Positions 1 to 5,411 of a stretch of DNA of 8,893 bases are shown here, piece by piece (position 1 is the stretch's first letter; every line of letters begins with the position of its first letter). The notes beneath the pieces were generated by a model. That model had not been told where the DNA came from. It saw only the letters and a list, made by a program, of their open reading frames with translations, and made no database searches. The DNA lies in NCBI GenBank assembly GCA_902767065.1, contig CACXFW010000174.1:1-8893 (forward strand), given 5' to 3'. The position numbers were made by a program, and so were the translations under genes. Source of the stretch: an uncultured Lachnospiraceae bacterium. Its GTDB lineage: Bacteria > Bacillota > Clostridia > Lachnospirales > Lachnospiraceae.

Positions 1-50
1 CGGAATATGACATGGCATACTACGTTGGAAATGATCCTTGCCCTGAGAAG
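1..50. other. Window edge, no supported gene
   Basis: Two plus-strand frames are open here and one reads in a protein-like way, so a gene end from the left is possible, but the stretch is too short to decide. The minus strand contains ATGTCATAT at 4-12, a string also present in both promoters described in this window. The TTGAC box that precedes it there is missing here. Confidence 0.3.
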
Positions 51-75
51 GAAAAGGGGCGGTCATTCCGCCCCT
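51..75 (-). terminator. Intrinsic terminator after the TasA-like gene
   Basis: A perfect 8-bp stem (55-62 pairing with 68-75, GC-rich) with a 5-base loop lies 34 bases beyond the stop codon at 109. On the minus strand it is followed by a short T-rich tail (TTTC CTTC). The U-tract is modest, so termination may be incomplete, but position and stem strength fit the 3' end of the transcript for the gene at 109-978. Confidence 0.72.
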
Positions 76-108
76 CTGTAACCATAGTCAGGCAGAGAAC
101 CTCAAGGC

Positions 109-978
109 TTATCCGTTGCTCGCAGCGGTGAAGTTACCGCTGGTGATAACTGTCTCGGGATTGACCGCGCTGACAGTGCCGCCTCCGAACGTGATGGATT
201 CAGACCGGAGGTCATTCCAGGTTTCGTCACCGGTGTTGCGGTGCTGTTTTGCCTGTGTCAGGACGGAGATCTTCACAACGGTATTCTGATAGCTGTTGCC
301 TGAGCTGCCGCGGAAAACCAGTACGAACGGCTGATCAGCTGAGATGGAGGTAACCCCGGTCTCAAGTTCCCTGTCGGCATCCACTTCGGGGTGGGCCGCG
401 ATGTATTCTGACAGGGCTGAGGCATATTCTGCATCACTCTCGCCGTTGTTCTGTGCGCGGAATCCGATGCCTTCGGAAGCGCCGGCTGTGGAGGAGCCGT
501 TCAGGGTGTACTGTGGAACCTCATAGGTGATCCTGCCGTTGGTCAGGTCTGTGGAACGGACTGCAAGCGGGGACTTTCCGGCCTTCGGCTTCCAGGATCC
601 GTTTGAATCCTGCTCGACATCTTCCAGTCTGTAGATGTCATATTCCGCCTGACCGTTCACCTCCGTCATGGCCTTTCTTGTGGTTCCGTCGGATTCAAAT
701 GCCTCCAGCACAATCGTCTCGCGGACATCGATGGATTTGTTTCCTTCATTGGTAACCTTGAAGGAAGTGTCACGAAGATCGCCGGGATTCAGGATGTCCT
801 TTCCGTCAGCATCTGTCAGATCCATGTTGGAGGCGAGGTCAATCGCTACCGTTCCGGCAGTGCCGCTGGCGGTTGTATCGGCGCGGTCGGTGAAATAGGC
901 GAGTGATGCGCCAAGAGTGAGTACTACGGATGCGGACAGCGCAACAGCGGTGACCTTCTTGTTTGCAAGTTTCTTCAT
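109..978 (-). CDS. TasA/camelysin-like SipW-dependent surface protein, probable major fibre subunit
   Basis: The 289-aa product starts with a basic N-terminus, a hydrophobic core at about 9-26 and the SipW-type signature ASLAYFTD (about 24-31), where SipW signal peptidase would cut. The next segment follows the TasA pattern: a short Gly-Thr donor-like strand (about 39-48), an xNPGDL turn near 63-68, then an FKVTNEGNKSIDV strand (73-85). There is no membrane anchor, no cysteine and no sortase tail, so it should be released and perhaps polymerise. Near the C-terminus KQHRNT (244-249) is shared with the neighbour at 1160-1858. The start at 978 is chosen because AAAGGAGA lies just upstream; a longer in-frame start at 1023 has no such site and precedes the signal peptide. 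It has its own promoter, leader hairpin and terminator, which fits an abundant subunit. Fibre formation is inferred from the family. Confidence 0.8.
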   Translation of the reverse strand: MKKLANKKVTAVALSASVVLTLGASLAYFTDRADTTASGTAGTVAIDLASNMDLTDADGKDILNPGDLRDTSFKVTNEGNKSIDVRETIVLEAFESDGTTRKAMTEVNGQAEYDIYRLEDVEQDSNGSWKPKAGKSPLAVRSTDLTNGRITYEVPQYTLNGSSTAGASEGIGFRAQNNGESDAEYASALSEYIAAHPEVDADRELETGVTSISADQPFVLVFRGSSGNSYQNTVVKISVLTQAKQHRNTGDETWNDLRSESITFGGGTVSAVNPETVITSGNFTAASNG

Positions 979-1034
979 GAGAGATAGTCTCCTTTCGTAA
1001 AGTGTGATTGGGTCGCTGCCCATTCGGGCTGTTG

Positions 1035-1085
1035 CAAAAAAGAAGAGTCCGCCTTCCAGATCTCCGTAATCTGTAAGGCGAACTC
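1035..1085 (-). terminator. Terminator-like hairpin in the leader of the TasA-like gene (possible attenuator)
   Basis: Bases 1045-1061 pair with 1069-1085 in a stem of about 16 pairs with one mismatch and one G-U pair. On the minus strand this is followed by TTCTTTTTTGC, a classic U-tract. It lies between the promoter at 1101-1130 and the start codon at 978. It could end read-through from the upstream operon, but any transcript from the 1101-1130 promoter must also cross it, so it may act as an attenuator. No promoter-like sequence was seen between the hairpin and the gene. Confidence 0.75.
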
Positions 1086-1094
1086 AACCTTGTC

Positions 1095-1130
1095 ATTATA
1101 ATAGTATCAGGATATGACATAATATGTCAA
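1095..1130 (-). promoter_or_regulatory. Promoter of the TasA-like gene, with inverted-repeat operator
   Basis: On the minus strand TTGACA (1130-1125) is followed after 18 bases by TACTAT (1106-1101), preceded by TG as in extended -10 elements; a TATAAT follows directly at 1100-1095. A perfect 15-base inverted repeat, TGACATA-T-TATGTCA, covers 1129-1115 and overlaps the -35 box, as expected for a repressor or activator site. The 30 bases of this promoter match the one at 4327-4356 at 22 positions with no gaps, suggesting a shared regulator. Confidence 0.75.
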
Positions 1131-1159
1131 ATCAGGAGGGCGGTTGATTCAGGACGTTC

Positions 1160-1858
1160 TCAGATTGTGCCGATCAGTTTCCAGTCTGCGTCTGTTGTGT
1201 TCCGGTGTTGCTTGCCATAGATGCTGACGGTAACCCTGTAATAAGCATTCTTTGTTTCCGTTTCCCATCCGGGAAGGCCGGAATATGCAGGGAAAAAGAT
1301 ATGGAGCGGGACATCGAAGGAATCATCCTCCTCAGCGCCGGCGACGGCTTCGTTTTGTTTTGTCGGGTGATTCCCGTTCAGGAGGCCGGTGAATTCGTAG
1401 GCCATCTCATAGGGGTCATCCTGCCCTGAAGAGGCAGTGGCTGATCCGGAGAGAGGGGAGAGGCTGTATGTTTCCGTAAACACCGGTGTATGCTCCGGAT
1501 CAAAAGAACAGGAATAGACGGGATTTTCCCCAGAGAACAGGCGGTAACAAGGGAGGGATTCGGACTGGCAGGAGAACCCCTGGGTGACAGGCATATTTGA
1601 CTGGATTTTCACGATGGCTTTTAGATCCATCGCTCTGTTCCCGTTGTTCGAGACATGAAATGAAATATCATTCATGGAGTCATAGGAGAACACCCTTTTT
1701 CCGGAAACCGAATCGCCCAGGCTGATCTCGATATTTCCGATGGATCCCCTGAACAGTCCTGCCTTTCTGTCAGTAAAGTAAGCCAGGGATGAACCGATAA
1801 GGAATGCCATGGAGAGAATCAGTGCACACAGGCTGAATCGTTTAGATCTGCCACTCAT
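1160..1858 (-). CDS. TasA-like SipW-dependent surface protein, probable second subunit
   Basis: The 232-aa product carries a hydrophobic signal (about 8-24) ending in SSLAYFTD (23-30), then a Gly-rich strand GSIGNIEISL and an ISFHVSNNGNRAMDL strand (about 65-79), the same order as in the 109-978 protein and in TasA. The C-terminus holds KQHRNT followed by DADW (216-226), the counterpart of KQHRNTGDETW in the other protein, so the two look like diverged paralogues. Unlike its paralogue it has cysteines at about 97, 104 and 117. It has no anchor. The start at 1858 follows AAAGGAGG and is preferred over 1927, which would place 23 extra residues before the signal peptide. It overlaps the stop of the preceding gene by 17 bases, so it is likely translationally coupled. 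It could be a minor or accessory fibre subunit. Confidence 0.75.
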   Translation of the reverse strand: MSGRSKRFSLCALILSMAFLIGSSLAYFTDRKAGLFRGSIGNIEISLGDSVSGKRVFSYDSMNDISFHVSNNGNRAMDLKAIVKIQSNMPVTQGFSCQSESLPCYRLFSGENPVYSCSFDPEHTPVFTETYSLSPLSGSATASSGQDDPYEMAYEFTGLLNGNHPTKQNEAVAGAEEDDSFDVPLHIFFPAYSGLPGWETETKNAYYRVTVSIYGKQHRNTTDADWKLIGTI

Positions 1859-2663
1859 CGATGTCGTCCTCCTTTCCTGCCTTTTTTGTTCCGAGCAGTA
1901 CGCCGAGTGCGGCGATCGCTGCAGCAACTATGATGATCACGTACAGCATGATTGGAAGCGTGTCACCTGTCAGGACGATGCTTTCCTTCTGACTGCTGTC
2001 ATCCTGACTGGAATGGTTTGGATTACCATTACTCTGGTTACTGCGCTCCGATGTCTGATCAGGAGAGGGACTGCTGCTTTTATCAGGCGTCCTCGAAACC
2101 TGCTCATCCGGTTTGTCTGTGCTTTTCTGTGTGCCGGGAGCGGCAGGCTCATCGGCTCTGACTTCAAAGATCCAGTCCGTGCTGAACTGTTTTGCCTGAA
2201 AGGCGTTCCCGCAGGTTCCGGGGAAGCTGGTGAATATCGTCAGGACTTCTTCCTGTCCGGCTTTCAGCGGAAACCAGTCGATTAGGGGAGATGTGGTGGA
2301 AGCATATTTCCCTTCATATACAACCTTCTTATCATTCAGGAGGATCTTGAGATCGAGGGCTTCCAGAAGGACAGGATCATTGAGTTTATCCCGGATCTCC
2401 AGAAAGGAAACCTGTATGTCTTTCTTTCCGCCGTTTTTTATCGTGATGTGTGATTCCCATCTGTCACCGGGACCGGAGATGAAAGCCTGGAAGAAGCTGT
2501 CATTATCCACGGACAAGCTGAGGTCTTCGGCATATGTGCCGGTAAACGTTGCTCCGCCGATTCTTTTGACCTCGGATGCTGAAGCCACAGAAGCATTGAG
2601 AAGAATGATGACCATGGCACTCAGGGAGACGATGGACCGGAATGCTGTTCTGGCTCTTTTCAT
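1842..2663 (-). CDS. Exported anchored protein with Ser/Pro linker, probable fibre anchor
   Basis: The 273-aa product has a conventional signal peptide (hydrophobic 10-25, ending near ASVASAS, no AYFTD motif), a predicted beta-rich domain (about 31-171) ending in FQAKQFSTDWIFEV, a low-complexity Ser/Pro/Asp/Gln linker (about 172-228), LTGDT (231-235), a hydrophobic segment (about 238-258) and a basic then acidic tail. This is the layout of cell-wall-anchored proteins, with LTGDT as a non-canonical form of the LPxTG signal. If no sortase recognises it, the segment is simply a membrane anchor. Its place between two SipW-type genes suggests it holds the fibre to the cell surface. It starts with GGAGG 9 bases upstream, and its ATG overlaps the previous stop as ATGA, indicating coupling. 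The role is inferred from architecture and context. Confidence 0.7.
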   Translation of the reverse strand: MKRARTAFRSIVSLSAMVIILLNASVASASEVKRIGGATFTGTYAEDLSLSVDNDSFFQAFISGPGDRWESHITIKNGGKKDIQVSFLEIRDKLNDPVLLEALDLKILLNDKKVVYEGKYASTTSPLIDWFPLKAGQEEVLTIFTSFPGTCGNAFQAKQFSTDWIFEVRADEPAAPGTQKSTDKPDEQVSRTPDKSSSPSPDQTSERSNQSNGNPNHSSQDDSSQKESIVLTGDTLPIMLYVIIIVAAAIAALGVLLGTKKAGKEDDIDEWQI

Positions 2664-3202
2664 GTATTGCCGCCTCCTTCCCTGTAAACATAGACCGTAG
2701 AAGAGTGGGACTGAACTGTCACGTTCTGCACTGCCGCGTCCGGGTTTTCTTTGAACTGCTTTACTGTAGCCGAAGCAGTGACTGGTCTGTACTTCAGCGG
2801 AAGCGCCGGATCGTTTCCTGCTATGGGTTCAAGCATTGCATGGCTCAGTGCAGCTGTTACTTCTACACTTTTCTCCGCACCGGAAGCAATGTCTGTCAGG
2901 TGCCGCTGCATCGTGGTTCCGTCCGGGAGAGTAAAGGTTACCAGGAGATCCGCGATGAGAGCTGCGGACGAGTTCGCAAAGGTATATTCCAACCTGCAGG
3001 TCGAATCATCCGCATAACCGCGGATTGTTGAGCCGTCATCGAAGGTCAGGTAACCTTCGCCTCTTCCGTCATACGGATAGATCAGGAAAGAATATGTTTC
3101 GGTATCTGTGAAAACTGCAAGGGTTTTTGGCAGGAAGAAGCCTGTGAAGGCCATGGCTGCCGCAAGACAAGGCACCGCGATCCGCTTTGCATTTTCCCCC
3201 AT
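2660..3202 (-). CDS. Small SipW-type exported protein, possible minor or tip subunit
   Basis: The 180-aa product begins with a short basic stretch, a hydrophobic core (about 8-24) and PKTLAVFTD (25-33), a variant of the SipW signature with Val in place of Tyr. The rest is rich in Thr, Ser, Ala and alternating hydrophobic residues, as in a beta-sandwich domain, for example LIADLLVTFTLPDG (82-95). It has no membrane tail and no recognised enzyme motif. Start 3202 follows AAAGGAGG. The stop overlaps the ATG of the anchor gene as ATGA, and the TTRAP-like gene ends 33 bases upstream, so it belongs to the same operon. By analogy with TasA/TapA-type loci, where a small second protein helps assembly, it could nucleate or cap the fibre. 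That is inference; the sequence itself is not clearly TapA. Confidence 0.65.
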   Translation of the reverse strand: MGENAKRIAVPCLAAAMAFTGFFLPKTLAVFTDTETYSFLIYPYDGRGEGYLTFDDGSTIRGYADDSTCRLEYTFANSSAALIADLLVTFTLPDGTTMQRHLTDIASGAEKSVEVTAALSHAMLEPIAGNDPALPLKYRPVTASATVKQFKENPDAAVQNVTVQSHSSTVYVYREGGGNT

Positions 3203-3235
3203 GGTATCTGCCTCCTTTCTTTATGCTTTTCTGCT

Positions 3236-3472
3236 TCATATGGAGTAGGGCGGGAGAGTGAAGATTTTCTGATCCATCCTGTCCTTCCACAGCCTTTCGA
3301 ACTCCTCATCCTTCAGGGCGGATATTTTGGAGATGAGTGAGTCAAGACTTGCACAGATTTCCGGATCTCCTGTGGCAGTCCTGCTTTCAGCAAGGCTTTG
3401 GATGAATTCTTCCCGGTGGTCTGTTGTAAGCATCTGGTTCACGATACAGGTTTCATTAAAATCAAGAATCAT
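3236..3472 (-). CDS. TTRAP-like small protein (putative transposon-transfer assisting family)
   Basis: This 78-aa protein opens with MILDFNETCIV, has a helical acidic middle, and ends its conserved part with SKISALKDEEFERL (about 49-62). That pattern, a short N-terminal Phe-Asn-Glu-Thr strand and a C-terminal K-L-x-x-[ML]-x-D-E-E-F motif, resembles the TTRAP family (PF14203) of small proteins carried by conjugative transposons of Clostridia. No biochemical activity is established for that family. It has no signal peptide, so it should be cytoplasmic. The ribosome binding site (AAGAAGAG) is weaker than in its neighbours. It lies 28 bases after the ArdC-like gene and 33 bases before the exported genes, apparently in one transcript, which ties the surface genes to a mobile element. 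The family assignment is from memory of the pattern and needs a profile search. Confidence 0.5.
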   Translation of the reverse strand: MILDFNETCIVNQMLTTDHREEFIQSLAESRTATGDPEICASLDSLISKISALKDEEFERLWKDRMDQKIFTLPPYSI

Positions 3473-3500
3473 TTTCGATCATCTCTTCTTTCATTCAGCG

Positions 3501-4292
3501 TCAGGACTCGTTTTCCATTTCACGAACCTTCCCATGGTGCTTTGCATCCATATAATTCGTAATCCTCTTTGCTTCACTGATGGTTCGTCTGAGTATTTCG
3601 GCCTGCATTGCTTCATCGGTACCGGACAGCGCCGCAAACGGAAAAACGATCCGGTCAAGACCATCTGTCCTGTAATAGGAAAACACGATATAGCGCAGGG
3701 AATTCATTACGTATGCGGACAGGACAGGGGAATCCTCTTCATTGATTATGGACGAGGTGTAATATTCGAACAGGAGCCGGAACTGTTCCCTGTCGGAAAG
3801 ACGCGCCGGTACCATGACCGCATTTCCGTTCTCATCTATTTCGTCCGAGGTTTCTCCTACGGACAGCATGGCATATTTTCCTGTTTCGTTTCGGATATAG
3901 CCTCTGAGACACTCAAACAGATCCGGGGAATCACATTTTCGTATCTGTCCTTTCAGATCCCCTGAAACAGAATTCATTCTGCCGGCCGGGGGACGGTCGA
4001 AAACCTTGCGGACGGTGTACCGGAACGATTTTGACCGCATCTCATACTCCGGATATAGAACAAGGACAGGGATCTGATCCGGAGGGACTGTTTCATTGAA
4101 GATTCTCTGCCAGGCGTGGTACCCAGCCACATATTCCGCGTCCGGGGCCTGCATATAAAGCATGATGATATTCCTGCAGGAATAGGAGAGGAAGCGGGAT
4201 GCAAAAGACAGAAACTTCGGGTATTCAGCAGAGTTGAATATGCCGGCAATCCCCTGTCTGATACGTATTTCTGCAGCCTCTTTCAGGATCAT
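3501..4292 (-). CDS. Shortened ArdC-like protein lacking the metallopeptidase domain
   Basis: Residues about 14-62 of this 263-aa protein (IFNSAEYPKFLSFAS ... YMQAPDAEYVAGYHAWQ) align clearly with residues 28-72 of the ArdC-like protein at 5377-6792 (VFQSDHFRKYLDFAS ... MSQKPDASLVTGYRSWQ). This is the N-terminal DUF1738-type domain, known for single-strand DNA binding in ArdC. A later VRKVFDRPPAG echoes VSVFDVSQTSGEP of the longer protein. The HExxH zinc site is absent; the C-terminal half shows no recognised motif. It heads the operon with the TTRAP-like and surface genes. The start at 4292 is preferred: GGAGG sits 10 bases upstream, whereas an ATG at 4301 touches the ribosome binding site and one at 4346 lies inside the promoter. 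It may be a DNA-binding regulator or a non-catalytic antirestriction factor; the function is unknown. Confidence 0.65.
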   Translation of the reverse strand: MILKEAAEIRIRQGIAGIFNSAEYPKFLSFASRFLSYSCRNIIMLYMQAPDAEYVAGYHAWQRIFNETVPPDQIPVLVLYPEYEMRSKSFRYTVRKVFDRPPAGRMNSVSGDLKGQIRKCDSPDLFECLRGYIRNETGKYAMLSVGETSDEIDENGNAVMVPARLSDREQFRLLFEYYTSSIINEEDSPVLSAYVMNSLRYIVFSYYRTDGLDRIVFPFAALSGTDEAMQAEILRRTISEAKRITNYMDAKHHGKVREMENES

Positions 4293-4326
4293 TCTCCGCA
4301 TCCCTCCTGTTCCGGTATCTGTTAAA

Positions 4327-4356
4327 ACATTACCATAATATGACATAAACAGTCAA
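4327..4356 (-). promoter_or_regulatory. Promoter of the ArdC-like/TTRAP/surface-protein operon
   Basis: On the minus strand TTGACT (4356-4351) is followed after 18 bases by TAATGT (4332-4327), preceded by TGG as in extended -10 elements. Within it, TGAC-N7-GTCA (4355-4341) is an imperfect version of the inverted repeat at 1115-1129, and TTATGTCATAT is identical and equally spaced in both. Transcription would begin around 4320, about 28 bases before the chosen start codon, which also rules out the upstream ATG at 4346. Confidence 0.72.
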
Positions 4357-4367
4357 TTTTGAGCCTG

Positions 4368-4403
4368 AATACAGCCGGGGCCCGGTAGAGCCTCGGCTGT
4401 ATT
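4368..4403. terminator. Strong stem-loop after the TOPRIM gene
   Basis: AATACAGCCG (4368-4377) pairs perfectly with CGGCTGTATT (4394-4403), and five further pairs form inside, leaving a 4-base loop. It sits between the stop codon at 4425 and the promoter at 4356. Neither strand has a run of T after it, so it is an atypical terminator; it may instead protect a 3' end or separate the two transcription units. Confidence 0.5.
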
Positions 4404-4424
4404 GGGAAAAGGAGAGAAGAGTGA

Positions 4425-5411
4425 TTATCTTGCCATTTCTGCTGCAGTGCAGTTTTCTTTTTTCCGGTATGACCCGGTGACGCCGGCTTTTGTGTTTCGG
4501 ATCATATCATCCAGGGAAGGATTCTTTCCTTTCAGCAGGTCCTCATTCCAGTCTTTGTGGGCAGGAATGATTGCTTTCAGATCGGGGTTCCTGTCCCTGC
4601 AGGCCTGTCCTGCTGTATCATTGTCCACAGCAAGGATGACATCCATTTTCCCTGTCCGGATCCTGTCTATGGTCTTCTGGTTTGCCACGCCGGCGATGGA
4701 GGCATATACCGCGTTGTCAATGGTTCCTTCCTTCAGTTTCAGCTGATAGAGGCTTATGGCGTCAATGGCAGCTTCGCAGACATAAACCTTATCGGGCTTC
4801 CCGACACCGAAATACCAGAAGCGGTCAGGCTGGTTTTTGACAACGGAATGAAAGGGGGATCCGAAGGAACAGGTTCCCCTGATCTCAGCGAAATCCCTTT
4901 CCCTGTTGATGAAGACCAGATTGTTGTGGTTCCTGGACTGGTACAGGATGCCCAGCTCTGTCAGCTGCCGGATTGTTTCCGGGTATATTCCCCTGTGCAT
5001 GAGGTAGGCGTACATCTGTCTTGGCCTCATGTCTGTGGGCTCCGGAAACTGAAGCGGAACGGATGCCCTGGAGATCATGGAAGAGCGGTAGGAATCCATT
5101 GTATTTGCCGGATGGTATTCGACTGACTCCCCGGACAGTGCTCTGATCGCGTCCACCAGGTTATAGTTCATCCGCTCTGTCAGGTATTGAACGGCGTTTT
5201 TTGTCTCACCTGTTGAAAAATCGTGCCACCAGTTCGCGCCGAGTTTGACAGAAACCGCCTTAACCTGTTTTCCTCTGGGGCGGGTAGGGTCTATCAGCCT
5301 TACAGAATTGCCTTCCCTCCGATAATGAATTGGATCCAGCGCCAGAAGGAGGGCAGCGAGATCGGCATTTCTTGCTTTATAAGCCTGCTTCTTCGTAAAT
5401 CCGGTGCCCAT
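4425..5411 (-). CDS. DUF3991 and TOPRIM domain protein, DnaG-primase-like
   Basis: The 328-aa product has an N-terminal region resembling the zinc-finger part of primases (about 24-80, with WWHDFSTGETKNAVQYL) but without the cysteines of a CHC2 finger. A DUF3991-like region follows (about 130-190, YLMHRGIYPETIRQL), then a TOPRIM domain: VYVCEAAIDAISL with the catalytic-type Glu213, VILAVDNDTAG with the D-x-D pair Asp263/Asp265, and a KDWNEDL segment (286-292). Such proteins are common on plasmids and conjugative elements of Gram-positive bacteria and are thought to act in plasmid DNA priming or processing. AAGGAG precedes the start at 5411. The gene overlaps the end of the ArdC-like gene by 35 bases, so the two are probably co-translated. 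Primase activity is not shown by sequence alone. Confidence 0.8.
   Translation of the reverse strand: MGTGFTKKQAYKARNADLAALLLALDPIHYRREGNSVRLIDPTRPRGKQVKAVSVKLGANWWHDFSTGETKNAVQYLTERMNYNLVDAIRALSGESVEYHPANTMDSYRSSMISRASVPLQFPEPTDMRPRQMYAYLMHRGIYPETIRQLTELGILYQSRNHNNLVFINRERDFAEIRGTCSFGSPFHSVVKNQPDRFWYFGVGKPDKVYVCEAAIDAISLYQLKLKEGTIDNAVYASIAGVANQKTIDRIRTGKMDVILAVDNDTAGQACRDRNPDLKAIIPAHKDWNEDLLKGKNPSLDDMIRNTKAGVTGSYRKKENCTAAEMAR

Noticed and set aside
4..13. Third copy of ATGTCATAT near the left edge as an operator
   Set aside because: It lacks the TTGAC box and the inverted-repeat partner, and a single nine-base match may be chance or coding sequence.
979..1023. Longer start at 1023 for the major TasA-like gene
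   Set aside because: It adds 15 residues before a normal signal peptide and lacks a ribosome binding site, while 978 has AAAGGAGA at a suitable distance.
1809..2285. 158-codon plus-strand frame across the anchor gene
   Set aside because: It is opposite two coupled minus-strand genes with signal peptides and good ribosome binding sites; the plus-strand frame has neither.
3327..3965. 212-codon open frame on the plus strand
   Set aside because: It lies opposite the TTRAP-like and ArdC-like genes, has no ribosome binding site and reads as low-quality protein; the minus-strand genes match known families.
4293..4346. Longer starts for the shortened ArdC-like gene (4346 and 4301)
   Set aside because: The ATG at 4346 lies within the promoter spacer, upstream of the expected transcript start; the ATG at 4301 directly abuts the GGAGG site.
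4557..5126. 189-codon open frame on the plus strand
   Set aside because: It is a shadow of the TOPRIM gene, whose catalytic motifs are all in the minus-strand frame.
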